This document shows, in pieces, positions 32,991 to 41,157 of a stretch of DNA of 64,000 bases. Under the pieces are notes generated by a model. It was given only the letters and a program-made list of their open reading frames with translations. It searched no databases and was not told the origin of the DNA. Numbering within the stretch: position 1 is the first letter of the stretch; each line of letters opens with the position of its first letter. Source of the stretch: Argonema galeatum A003/A1 (GTDB lineage Bacteria; Cyanobacteriota; Cyanobacteriia; Cyanobacteriales; Aerosakkonemataceae); assembly GCF_023333595.1 (NCBI RefSeq), contig NZ_JAIQZM010000020.1:1-64000 (forward strand), given 5' to 3'. The position numbers were made by a program, and so were the translations under genes.

Positions 32991-33395
32991 CTAAACCTGT
33001 AGCAAGACGACTGGGATATGCACTTGGAAACTCTCAAAATCCTTATCTGTTGTGAGAATACTGTACCCACGACGATGAGCCGCCGCACATAGCAAAAAAT
33101 CCGTGTTTGAACCTTGAATACCATGAGTGCGACAGGTATTAAAGAACTCGGCGGCTAGTTCGTAGTCCTCGGTTGTTAGCTCCAAATCAGGGAAAGCGCG
33201 CAGCAAATCTCGCAATCTGGTAAACTGTTCGGCATGACGAATGCCAGAAAGTACTTCTTGGCGAATGGCTCCGAGTAAAATAACTCGTCCGTCAGTAATC
33301 AAATCGCGTAAAAGACTGATGATTGCTCCCGCATCGGCTGGTGCGTTTCGCCGTAAAGCTAGTGACCAAACGGAAGTATCGACAACTACTTTCAT
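32991..33395 (-). CDS. vapC: VapC-type PIN-domain toxin
   Basis: A 134-residue PIN nuclease. Acidic site residues appear in MKVVVDTSVWSLALRR (D6), GAIRQEVLSGIRH (Glu), GSNTDFLLCAAAHRRG (Asp) and ILTTDKDFESF (Asp). This subtype with VVDTSVWSLALRR is common in cyanobacteria. The start overlaps the antitoxin gene by four bases. The pair looks intact and lies convergent to the SUMF1-like gene. Confidence 0.9.
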   Translation of the reverse strand: MKVVVDTSVWSLALRRNAPADAGAIISLLRDLITDGRVILLGAIRQEVLSGIRHAEQFTRLRDLLRAFPDLELTTEDYELAAEFFNTCRTHGIQGSNTDFLLCAAAHRRGYSILTTDKDFESFQVHIPVVLLQV

Positions 33396-33589
33396 ATTTT
33401 TTGCCGTTGTTGCTTGTAGTCGTAATCTTCGTCGTAGTCAATAGTGCCAAAAAGTTCCAATACTTTAAGTTGCTTGCGGTGTTGGATGTACTCGCGTAGC
33501 GCAGCCTCGATTGCCGCGCTGGTTGTAGGATGTTTACCCAGTGCAAGGGCTTCTTGGAGGAGGGTTTCGTCAATTTGGATATTAGTCAC
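33392..33589 (-). CDS. vapB: VapB-type antitoxin
   Basis: A 65-residue ribbon-helix-helix antitoxin: MTNIQIDETLLQEALALGKH, then PTTSAAIEAALREYIQHRKQ, ending in a charged tail YDEDYDYKQQRQKI. The GTG at 33589 fits the conserved VTNIQID start; an ATG eight codons upstream is an alternative. It overlaps vapC, consistent with one operon. Confidence 0.85.
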   Translation of the reverse strand: MTNIQIDETLLQEALALGKHPTTSAAIEAALREYIQHRKQLKVLELFGTIDYDEDYDYKQQRQKI

Positions 33590-33797
33590 TAGACTTCGGT
33601 AGAGCGATCGCATTATTCAGGTTACATATATTTTATAGCGGTTTGCAGCCCAGAAACCGGGTTTCTGTCTACACTTTACCTTTTTTTCTTTTTCCTTGCC
33701 GTCAGAGGTAGCTATCATTTGAGCAGAAGTGATATAACTAGATTATTGGCAAATCCGCTAAATTTACCCGATCGCTTTTTTCCTCTTGCAATTCGCC

Positions 33798-34394
33798 ATG
33801 ATAACAACCGCAGTAACAACTAAACGACTCACCTTTGAGGAGTACCTTGCTTACAACGATGGTACAGATACTCGCTACGAATTAGTTAATGGAGAATTGG
33901 TTCCTATGAGCCTTGGCAGTGGACAACACGGTGGAGTAGCCGAATTTCTCAACGATAATTTTCGCTCTGAAATTCAACGGCTAGGATTAGACTGGACATC
34001 TAAACAAATGCTGATTGGTATACGTTCTCCCCGTGGTGGTCGATGGGACACTTCCCGCATCCCCGATGTTGTTGTCATTTCCTTATCTCAATGGCGCGAT
34101 TTGCGAAACCGAGAGGCTGTTATCGAACTCAACGAACAGCCTCCATTGTTAGTAGTAGAAGTTGTCAGCGAATCAACAAAAACGACAGATTATCGAGCCA
34201 AGCGAGTTGAGTATAATGTACGAGACATCCCAGAATATTGGATTGTGGATCTGTTAACCAATAAAGTGACAGTTTTTACTCTGATTGAGGAACTATACGA
34301 ACCAGTTGAATTTACGGGTTCCGATAGTATTGTGTCTGGAACTTTCCCTGAGTTAGAATTAACAGTAGATCTGGTATTAACCGCCGGAGAGTAG
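33798..34394 (+). CDS. Uma2 family endonuclease (DUF820)
   Basis: A 198-residue protein of the Uma2/PD-(D/E)xK restriction-like fold. It starts [20 protein letters not shown] and has [30 protein letters not shown] (Asp), [20 protein letters not shown] (Glu-x-Val of the active site) and [15 protein letters not shown]. Uma2 genes are highly amplified in cyanobacteria, and their biological role is not clear. The ATG at 33798 is chosen over a TTG four codons earlier. It lies 12 bp upstream of larE and may be co-transcribed. Confidence 0.92.
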   Translation: MITTAVTTKRLTFEEYLAYNDGTDTRYELVNGELVPMSLGSGQHGGVAEFLNDNFRSEIQRLGLDWTSKQMLIGIRSPRGGRWDTSRIPDVVVISLSQWRDLRNREAVIELNEQPPLLVVEVVSESTKTTDYRAKRVEYNVRDIPEYWIVDLLTNKVTVFTLIEELYEPVEFTGSDSIVSGTFPELELTVDLVLTAGE

Positions 34395-34406
34395 GAAATT
34401 TTTTTT

Positions 34407-35252
34407 ATGGTGTTGCATAAATTAGAGAAAATCAAACAAATATTTGCTGAAATGGATCGGGCCTCGATCGCGTATTCTGGGGGCATTGATAGCACGCTGG
34501 TAGCAAAAATAGCTTATGATGTCTTAGGCGATCGGGCCTTGGCCATCACCGCCGAATCTCCCTCATTGCTGCCTGAAGACTTGGAGGATGCGCGAATTCA
34601 AGCGGCTGAAATTGGTATTCCCCATGAGGTAATCCAAACTCACGAGATGGAGAATCCCAATTATACCTCTAATCCTGTAAATCGCTGTTATTTTTGCAAA
34701 AGCGAATTGCACGACACCCTCAAACCTTTGGCGTTGCAGCGCGGTTATCCCTATGTGGTCGATGGGGTGAATGCAGACGATTTGAAAGATTATCGTCCGG
34801 GGATACAAGCGGCCAAAGAAAGGGGGGCCCGATCGCCTTTAGCAGAAGTTGGTATAACTAAAGCAGAAGTGCGAGAAATATCCAAACATTTAGGTTTACC
34901 TTGGTGGGATAAACCAGCGCAACCTTGTCTGAGTTCTCGCTTTCCTTACGGTGAAGAAATTACTGTCGCCAAATTGCAAAGAGTAGGCAGATGCGAACTA
35001 TATTTGCGTAAGTTAGGTTGGCGAAATTTGCGCGTTCGTTCCGAAGGAGATACAGCCAAAATTGAATTACCGCCCGAACAAATAAAAGAGTTTGTTTTAA
35101 CTACAGATTTGCCAACATTGGTGTCGGCGTTTCAGGAGTTCGGCTTTCTCTACGTAACCCTGGATTTGGAAGGTTATCGCAGCGGTAAATTGAATCAAGT
35201 TTTGACGCCAGAAATCCGCAATTCCACACGATCGGGGATGACGATCGGCTAG
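34407..35252 (+). CDS. larE: ATP-dependent sulfur transferase LarE
   Basis: LarE adds sulfur to the pyridinium dicarboxylate precursor of the nickel-pincer cofactor. The 281-residue protein has the PP-loop SGGIDST at 24-30, used for adenylation, and the family pattern VDGVNADDLKDYRPG and GITKAEVREISKHLGLPWWD. Three Cys residues are positioned as in the [4Fe-4S]-dependent LarE type: C94 and C97 in NRCYFCKSE, and C174 in PAQPCLSSRF, which is the sacrificial Cys position in the other type. LarB and LarC are not in the window. Genomic partners in cyanobacteria are often dispersed. Confidence 0.93.
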   Translation: MVLHKLEKIKQIFAEMDRASIAYSGGIDSTLVAKIAYDVLGDRALAITAESPSLLPEDLEDARIQAAEIGIPHEVIQTHEMENPNYTSNPVNRCYFCKSELHDTLKPLALQRGYPYVVDGVNADDLKDYRPGIQAAKERGARSPLAEVGITKAEVREISKHLGLPWWDKPAQPCLSSRFPYGEEITVAKLQRVGRCELYLRKLGWRNLRVRSEGDTAKIELPPEQIKEFVLTTDLPTLVSAFQEFGFLYVTLDLEGYRSGKLNQVLTPEIRNSTRSGMTIG

Positions 35253-35308
35253 CAGCAGTAGGGTGCGTTACGCTAAAAGCTAACGCACCTCAATCTATTT
35301 ATTTCAAT

Positions 35309-35397
35309 AGACCTCTCCAGAAATTAAAGGTGCTAACCCTTGAGCCGTTGTAGAGACGTTGCATGCAACGTCTCTACATTCTTTTTTGGAGAGGTCT
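35309..35397. repeat. Inverted-repeat element with GTAGAGACGTTGC palindrome
   Basis: Ends AGACCTCTCCA and TGGAGAGGTCT (11 bp, exact) enclose a perfect 28-bp palindrome, GTAGAGACGTTGCA-TGCAACGTCTCTAC (35350-35377). A relative of the palindrome is at 51934-51961. A smaller GTGCGTTA hairpin lies at 35269-35290. The remaining gap up to pckA is AT-rich with no gene. Confidence 0.85.
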
Positions 35398-35647
35398 AAT
35401 ATATAGCAAGGTTAGGAGCGGTTTAACAAAAATTGTTGAAAACTTCATATAAAATTTACAAATAGCCGCTCAGCTTTATATTATTGTGCGCGTCTTATCA
35501 GCTTTAGTTTCCCAAATCTAAATAAATTATTAATAAATAAAAACCTTTGTTAAGTAGAATTAAAAATTCTCATTTTTGCTGAGAAGGATATGTAAACATC
35601 GAATTATCTACAAGTATGTGCAAACCCATTCACAAATGGGTGTTTAT

Positions 35648-37318
35648 ATGAATACAAAAACTTACGATCTAGCTTCTTTAAACTTGAAAAGTCTGAGTGG
35701 TTTAGCTCAGACCTTTTGCCAAGTTAGCAATGGGATGAATGGAAAGTCTTACGGACTAGAGTTTTTAGGCATAAAAAACCCCGGTCGGATCTACCGCAAT
35801 CTATCAGTTCCTCAGCTAGTGGAACACACTTTAGCAAGGGGAGAAGGGGTCTTGGGAAACAATGGCGCTCTTTTTGTGAGAACGGGAAAATACACGGGCC
35901 GATCGCCTAAAGATAAATTCATAGTTGACGAACCAAGTATCCATGATGAAATAGATTGGAATAGCGTCAATGTTCCCCTTTCCGTCGAAAAATTTGACCG
36001 GATCTACAAGCGGATGCTGGCTTATATTCAAAGCAAAGACTTGTATATCTTTGATGGTTATGTTGGTGCCGATTCAAGATACCAACTAAGCGTCAGAGTG
36101 ATTAATGAACTGGCTTGGCAAAATTTATTTTCCCATCAACTTTTCATCAGACCAACAGCAGAAGAACTAAAAAATCATTACTCTGATATCACCGTTATCG
36201 CGGTTCCAGGTTTCCAGGGAGATCCAGATATTGATGGCATCAACAGCGAAGCGTTCATTATTCTCAACTTAGCCAAAAGAATCGTTTTAATTGGCGGTTC
36301 TCAGTATGCTGGTGAAATCAAAAAATCCGTCTTCTCATTCATGAACTACTTGATGACAAAACGCAATGTTTTGCCGATGCACTGCGCTGCCAATATGGAT
36401 GAAAAGGGCAACACGGCTTTATTTTTTGGACTTTCTGGCACTGGTAAAACAACTTTATCTGCCGATCGGACACGCCGGTTAATTGGCGATGACGAACATG
36501 GATGGTCGGAACAGGGAATATTTAACTTTGAGGGTGGATGTTATGCCAAAACAATTCGGCTTTCAAAGAAAAACGAACCGCAAATATGGGATGCGCTTCG
36601 TTTTGGCGCTTTGATTGAAAATGTAATTTTCGATGAAGAAAGCAGAGTGCCAAATTATGACGATGATAGCTTGACGGAAAATACCAGAGCAGCTTATCCG
36701 GTAGAATTTATTCCCAATTGTGTTATTCCTGGTGTGGGAGGTCATCCGAAAACGGTCATTTTTTTGACGGCTGATGCGTTTGGGGTTTTGCCACCGATCG
36801 CAAAACTAACTAATAGGCAGGCAATGTACCATTTCATGTCCGGTTACACCAGCAAGCTGGCGGGTACGGAACGAGGTGTTACTCAACCGGAAGCTACTTT
36901 TTCATCATGTTTTGGTAAGCCGTTTCTGCCACTTTCTCCTACTATTTATGCTGAGATGTTGTATGAAAGAATCATCCAGCACGACGCTGATGTGTATCTG
37001 GTGAATACGGGGTGGACTGGTGGGCCTTTTGGCGTCGGTCGTCGCATCGAGATTAAAGATACTCGCGCTATGGTTGCGGCGGCTATTAATGGCGAGTTAA
37101 ACCATGTAAAATTTCATCACCACCCGATTTTCCAAATTTTAGTACCGGAAGCGGTTCCTGGGGTTAATAGCGCGATTTTAGACCCTGAAAAGACTTGGAG
37201 CGATCGCGTAGCTTATGAGCAACATGCGAGAGCTTTGGCTAGGCGTTTTGTAGAAAACTTTAAGCAGTTTCATCGAGTTCCTCTGGAAATTATGGAGGCA
37301 GCCCCATGTATGGAGTAA
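35648..37318 (+). CDS. pckA: Phosphoenolpyruvate carboxykinase (ATP)
   Basis: PckA interconverts oxaloacetate and phosphoenolpyruvate with ATP. The protein is about 556 residues. Active-site features are present: [29 protein letters not shown], the P-loop [20 protein letters not shown], the kinase-2 region LIGDDEHGW and NFEGGCYAK. The ATG at 35648 (MNTKTYDL) is chosen; in-frame starts 4 and 24 codons upstream exist, none with a clear ribosome site. It is monocistronic, followed by a dispersed repeat. Confidence 0.94.
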   Translation: MNTKTYDLASLNLKSLSGLAQTFCQVSNGMNGKSYGLEFLGIKNPGRIYRNLSVPQLVEHTLARGEGVLGNNGALFVRTGKYTGRSPKDKFIVDEPSIHDEIDWNSVNVPLSVEKFDRIYKRMLAYIQSKDLYIFDGYVGADSRYQLSVRVINELAWQNLFSHQLFIRPTAEELKNHYSDITVIAVPGFQGDPDIDGINSEAFIILNLAKRIVLIGGSQYAGEIKKSVFSFMNYLMTKRNVLPMHCAANMDEKGNTALFFGLSGTGKTTLSADRTRRLIGDDEHGWSEQGIFNFEGGCYAKTIRLSKKNEPQIWDALRFGALIENVIFDEESRVPNYDDDSLTENTRAAYPVEFIPNCVIPGVGGHPKTVIFLTADAFGVLPPIAKLTNRQAMYHFMSGYTSKLAGTERGVTQPEATFSSCFGKPFLPLSPTIYAEMLYERIIQHDADVYLVNTGWTGGPFGVGRRIEIKDTRAMVAAAINGELNHVKFHHHPIFQILVPEAVPGVNSAILDPEKTWSDRVAYEQHARALARRFVENFKQFHRVPLEIMEAAPCME

Positions 37319-37337
37319 TATGAAATTCGGGTTTATT

Positions 37338-37426
37338 AAGTAGGTGGGCGTAAATAAACTCAACTCCCAGAAACCCGGTTTCTCCAAGAAACCGGGTTTC
37401 TAAGGGCTTGGCAGTTTTACGTTTAA
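37338..37426. repeat. 89-bp repeat with GAAACCCGGTTTCT hairpin (copy 1)
   Basis: AAGTAGGTGGGCGTAAATAAACT leads into a hairpin AGAAACCCGGTTTCT/AGAAACCGGGTTTCT and ends CAGTTTTACGTTTA. A nearly identical copy in the same orientation lies at 40399-40484. Noncoding. Confidence 0.9.
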
Positions 37427-37482
37427 AAAGTTTTTATAGAATGGGTGATACTAACTAAAATTCGCTTTGGAGGGAAAAAGCA

Positions 37483-38169
37483 GTGGGCTTAAAGCTTGAG
37501 CAGGTAATTCCGTGGGGCCGATCGATGCAGGAATATGTCAAGATGTTTGGTTTGACACCAGACGATTTGAGGTTGGCGATTCTGGATTGTGCGGGTGGCC
37601 CAGCAAGCTTTAATGCTGAGATGACGCGCCAAGGATACAAGACGATCTCTTGCGATCCGCTTTATCAGTTTACGGAAGATGAAATTGCCCAGCGAATTCA
37701 GGATACTTACCAAACAGTTATTGAAGGTGTCCAGGCAAATTTGGACTCATATATTTGGGAAGATATACAGTCACCCGATCGACTGGGGAAAGTTCGGATG
37801 ACAGCGATGCACCAATTTCTAGAAGATTTCCCAGCCGGATTTCAAGAAGGGCGCTATTTAACAGATGGGTTGCCGGTTTTGCCTTTCAATAGCAATCAGT
37901 TTGATTTGGCTTTGTGTTCTCATTTCCTGTTTAGTTATTCCGATCAACTTTCAGAAGAATTTCATCTGGCTTCGATTTTAGAAATGAGTCGCGTTGCCAG
38001 AGAAGCGCGGATTTTTCCCGTTTTGAATATATCGGGGGAGGTGTCACCATTACTTGAACCAGTAATGAATAAATTGGAAATCCAGGGATACACTTTGGAA
38101 ATCAGGCAGGTTGCTTACGAATTTCAAAAAGGCGGCAACCAACTGTTGCGGGTATGTCCGCCAATGTGA
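37483..38169 (+). CDS. SAM-dependent methyltransferase-like protein
   Basis: A 228-residue protein with a class I methyltransferase pattern: LRLAILDCAGGPASFNAEMT corresponds to the SAM-binding glycine motif, GYKTISCDPLYQF to motif II (acidic), and NQFDLALCSHFLFSYSDQLS to motif IV. The start is a GTG preceded by GGAGGG at a suitable distance. Substrate is unknown. It is convergent with the DUF4864 gene, only 3 bp between stops. Confidence 0.78.
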   Translation: MGLKLEQVIPWGRSMQEYVKMFGLTPDDLRLAILDCAGGPASFNAEMTRQGYKTISCDPLYQFTEDEIAQRIQDTYQTVIEGVQANLDSYIWEDIQSPDRLGKVRMTAMHQFLEDFPAGFQEGRYLTDGLPVLPFNSNQFDLALCSHFLFSYSDQLSEEFHLASILEMSRVAREARIFPVLNISGEVSPLLEPVMNKLEIQGYTLEIRQVAYEFQKGGNQLLRVCPPM

Positions 38170-38172
38170 AGT

Positions 38173-38547
38173 TTATTGGATGGTTTGCGCTTCTACGGGA
38201 ACTAGATAGCACCCGTGAATTCTCCAACTGCCGTTGGGCTGATTTTCCATGACGTAAAGGGCCCTCATTGGCACACCGTCGGGATCGAGTAGCAGTACTG
38301 GTTGACTTAAGTATCCGTTGACGATCGCAAGATCGTCAAACACCACCGCACGTGGGCGGTACACTGCTTGGTAATGAGCCCTTACCATTTCCATAAACAT
38401 TTCTGCGCTTTGGAATGTCGCCTGAATTCCCGGAGTGGCAAAGGAGAATGCAGTAATTTCATCGTCAATTTGAAATGCTTCCAGCTGGCTTTCGATCACA
38501 CAGCGAATGGTTATGCGATCGGTATCGGTAATTTGCATATCTTTCAC
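38173..38547 (-). CDS. DUF4864 domain-containing protein
   Basis: A 124-residue protein in the cystatin/NTF2-like fold class: RCVIESQLEAFQIDDEITAF, SFATPGIQATFQSAEMFMEM, then VRAHYQAVYRPRAVVFDDLA and WRIHGCYLVPV. The conserved FSFATPGIQ is characteristic of DUF4864. No signal peptide. Function is unknown. An ATG three codons downstream is an alternative start. Confidence 0.82.
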   Translation of the reverse strand: MKDMQITDTDRITIRCVIESQLEAFQIDDEITAFSFATPGIQATFQSAEMFMEMVRAHYQAVYRPRAVVFDDLAIVNGYLSQPVLLLDPDGVPMRALYVMENQPNGSWRIHGCYLVPVEAQTIQ

Positions 38548-38670
38548 CTCGATGGATATAGCTCCTAGTTAACTCCCTTATCAGATTATAGAAAGTCTGA
38601 TGCCTTGGAGAAAACCCACATAGAGGTATACAGCCCTTGTCAGGTGAGTAAGGTATAGCATTTGGGAGAG

Positions 38671-38742
38671 TGGGAGAGTGGGAGAGTGGGAGAGTGGGAG
38701 AGTGGGAGAGTGGGAGAGTGGGAGAGTGGGAGAGTGGGAGAG
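38671..38742. repeat. Tandem 8-bp GGGAGAGT repeat
   Basis: About nine perfect copies of GGGAGAGT. They can be read as GEWESGRV on the plus strand, but that frame has no ribosome site and lies upstream of the likely start of the nuclease-like gene. Confidence 0.95.
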
Positions 38743-38900
38743 TAGGCCAAAAATCCTGTCCCTCATCCAAGCGCAAATCGCTATATACAAGCAAAATCCC
38801 CCTGGGTGAGGATGCGAATCTCTATGTTTCGCACCATGAAGTTACATCAAGTTTTTATGCGGGAATACTAAAATTAGCAAAGTTAGGAAACAGGGGCAAT

Positions 38901-39932
38901 ATGATAAGTTACGTCAATTTAAGGAAAACCGGGACAGGCTGGGAATTTGAGAGTGAAGAGGTTTTGGAAGATTTTGCCTGGGCTAATTTAACCCAGCTAT
39001 TCGGCTTAACTCCTCTAAAACGTCAATATATTGTAAATGACCAAAGATGCGACATTTTAGCGCTGGGTGAGAATAAACAGTTGGTGGTGCTGGAGTTGAA
39101 AAATGTTGAAGATCGATATGTTGTTCAGCAGCTAACTCGTTATTATGACGCTTTGCGCCAAGAGAAACCTTTTAACGAAGAGGTGGACTATGAGCAACCT
39201 ATTGGGTTAATTGCGGTTACTCCAAGTTTTCATCGAGATAACTTTACAGATAGGAAGTATTGTCATCTAAATGTCCAATTTTTAAGGTTTGAGGTTTTGG
39301 CAGGTGGGGAGAAGTTTTATTTACAGTTGAATGATGTGGATAGTGGCAAACTTACTGAATTTGATATTTATTATCAGGAAATAGAAAGTAATGATGATAA
39401 TAAACCTGCGCCTCCCAGAGCGCTTATTAATATTTTATCTAAATTTTCAGATGCTGATAGTCAATTGTTATTGCGTATGCGGCAAAAAATACTTACCTTT
39501 GATAAACGAATGCAAGAAAAAGTTGAATCAGGAAGTATTAGCTATGGTAAAGGAAAGAGTAAACCATGTGCTGAAATCATGGGCAAAAAATCTACATATA
39601 GAAAGAATTTAATCATTCCACGCCTAATTTTATGGCTGCCCATTTCGCCGGATTTAAATAAAATTAATAGCTTTAACAGAATCGGTAGAATGATAATTTC
39701 GAGTAAATCGTTTCCCAGAAATTCATTTCTTAGTCAGATCGATCAATATTCCTATGTTGCCTACAAACCAAAGGAGTCTCGTTCTCATTCTGCTAATCAG
39801 TATTGGAGCATTGAACAATACATCCGTTTATATTTGGGTACAGAAGAATATGTATATCCTCCTTTGGGTGATATAGATTGTATTAATTTTTTAGTCGAAC
39901 TAGCTTTAACGGAATGGCTTAAAAGACTTTAA
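38901..39932 (+). CDS. Putative endonuclease of the NucS/PD-(D/E)xK type
   Basis: A protein of about 343 residues. The N-terminal half begins MISYVNLRKTGTGWEFESEE and contains RQYIVNDQRCDILALGENKQ then LVVLELKNVEDRYVVQQLTR. The D...ExK pattern (Asp in RCDIL, Glu-Leu-Lys in LELKN) is that of NucS-like nucleases. The C-terminal part is not recognised. The ATG at 38901 is chosen; the longer frame upstream would translate the GGGAGAGT repeat. It may act on branched or mismatched DNA, which is inference from the family. Confidence 0.75.
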   Translation: MISYVNLRKTGTGWEFESEEVLEDFAWANLTQLFGLTPLKRQYIVNDQRCDILALGENKQLVVLELKNVEDRYVVQQLTRYYDALRQEKPFNEEVDYEQPIGLIAVTPSFHRDNFTDRKYCHLNVQFLRFEVLAGGEKFYLQLNDVDSGKLTEFDIYYQEIESNDDNKPAPPRALINILSKFSDADSQLLLRMRQKILTFDKRMQEKVESGSISYGKGKSKPCAEIMGKKSTYRKNLIIPRLILWLPISPDLNKINSFNRIGRMIISSKSFPRNSFLSQIDQYSYVAYKPKESRSHSANQYWSIEQYIRLYLGTEEYVYPPLGDIDCINFLVELALTEWLKRL

Positions 39933-39962
39933 AAATAATCCAGATGTGAGTATCCAGTATAA

Positions 39963-40178
39963 TCATTGCAGCACTTCCCAATCTTCCAAAGCTACAGGCT
40001 CAGTTGGATCGTCATAACGGATCACAGTACCACGCAAAGGATAGGGATTTGATTCCGGGTGGTGGGGATGACGTTCTAAAACAATAACCTCAACAGCATC
40101 ACCGACTTGAAAAGGCAAATCACTTAACGTTAGAGTACCATTCTCGGTTAAAGTCGTTTCTAAACGATGTGTTTTCAT
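39963..40178 (-). CDS. Orphan antitoxin-like small protein
   Basis: A 71-residue protein starting MKTHRLETTLTENGTLTLSD, then LPFQVGDAVEVIVLERH and ending EPVALEDWEVLQ. This resembles AbrB-like or DUF104-like antitoxins found beside PIN toxins in cyanobacteria. No toxin follows it here; next downstream is the end of the nuclease-like gene. It is therefore an orphan or remnant. Confidence 0.65.
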   Translation of the reverse strand: MKTHRLETTLTENGTLTLSDLPFQVGDAVEVIVLERHPHHPESNPYPLRGTVIRYDDPTEPVALEDWEVLQ

Positions 40179-40232
40179 AACCAGACTCTCACTTAATTTT
40201 AGTATTGAGTTAAAATGAGGAAGGGAAAAAGT

Positions 40233-40370
40233 ATGAATTTGCAAGAACTAAAGAACGAGGCATACAAATTATCGGTGAGCGATCGCCTATTATTAGTGGA
40301 AGCGATCGTTCAGTCACTAAGTCGTGAACTTAGACCGCTCTTACCAGTGCCGGAAGACATTGTGGAATAG
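40233..40370 (+). pseudogene. Truncated addiction-module protein
   Basis: A 45-codon frame reads MNLQELKNEAYKLSVSDRLL, then LVEAIVQSLSRELRP and PVPEDIVE, then TAG followed by ATG-AGG-GGA. In relatives I recall, the family continues EQMRGL, so TAG probably replaced CAG. After another 6 codons it stops again. It is a broken small antitoxin-type gene, divergent from the orphan antitoxin. Confidence 0.45.
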
Positions 40371-40398
40371 ATGAGGGGACTACACTAAGATTCATTAT

Positions 40399-40484
40399 AA
40401 GTAGGTAGGCGTAAATAAACTGAACATCCAGAAACCCGGTTTCTCCAAGAAACCGGGTTTCTTGGGCCAGCAGTTTTACGTTTA
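40399..40484. repeat. 86-bp repeat with GAAACCCGGTTTCT hairpin (copy 2)
   Basis: Same order and orientation as 37338-37426: AAGTAGGTAGGCGTAAATAAACT, the GAAACCCGG hairpin, then CAGTTTTACGTTTA. The two copies flank a 3-kb region with the methyltransferase, DUF4864 and nuclease-like genes. Confidence 0.9.
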
Positions 40485-40599
40485 ATTATGCCCACTACTT
40501 AGAGGATACCGAAACTTCTGCTTAGCTATCACGCCGTAAGCCCCGCACCATAACTGTACTCAGTTTGGTGTCGGGATATAAGGCGATTAATTACGAAAC

Positions 40600-40645
40600 G
40601 CCCCAATTACCAATATTAGCCGTAGGCTGATTCGGTAATTGGGGC
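40600..40645. repeat. Hairpin at the tnpA side of the IS605 element
   Basis: GCCCCAATTACC and GGTAATTGGGGC form a perfect 12-bp stem with a 22-base loop that itself contains TTAGCC/GGCTGA. It lies 27 bp beyond the tnpA stop, where an end hairpin or tnpA terminator is expected. Confidence 0.65.
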
Positions 40646-40671
40646 AGTTGAGTAATTAATAATCTTTTATT

Positions 40672-41083
40672 TTATTTTGGCTTATCTTGGGATTCAACAT
40701 ATTTTTTGAGAGTTTCAACCGTAACACCTCCACAAGACGCTATGAAGTAAGAACCATTCCACAGAACATCTTTATAATAAAATTGATTAACTCTGTCAGG
40801 AAATTCTTTTCGTAAATAACGACTTGTGACTGTTTTTATATTGTTAATAAATTTTGGTAGTTCTGTTTGAGGTGTGTATTGAAATAACAGATGCACATGA
40901 TCGGATTCTCCATTAAAATCTACTACCTTACTGTCCCACTTTAAAAGTAAGTCTTTCAGAATTTCGCCCAACCTATCAATCATCTGACCCGTCAAGACCC
41001 GCTTACGGTATTTTGTTGTTAACACTGTTAGGAGCTTTGAGGTCTGAAACTCCCCTGGCGCGCGAAATATAATCACTGTTCAT
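40672..41083 (-). pseudogene. tnpA: IS200-type TnpA transposase, frameshifted
   Basis: An HUH-type Y1 transposase. From the ATG at 41083 the start reads MNSDYISRARGVSDLKAPN, the natural N-terminus of this subfamily, but an extra base near 41022-41030 throws it out of frame. The rest, from VLTTKYRKRVLTG, continues in the other frame with the HUH motif SDHVHLLFQ, RYLRKEFPDRVNQFYYKDVL and the catalytic Tyr in LKKYVESQ. A shorter uninterrupted frame begins at 41076 but has a foreign N-terminus. Likely inactive. Confidence 0.75.
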
Positions 41084-41157
41084 GGTTGACTCTAACTTCT
41101 AAATACTTTATAGTAATAGATGTCAACACTAAATGCAACCAAGTAGATGACTCCCCT

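Noticed and set aside
38671..38900. N-terminal extension GEWESGRV of the nuclease-like protein
   Set aside because: It translates a pure GGGAGAGT tandem repeat and a noncoding stretch; the conserved part starts at the ATG at 38901.
40600..40645. Riboswitch-like structure
   Set aside because: It is a simple long hairpin at the edge of an IS605 element and does not match a known aptamer pattern.
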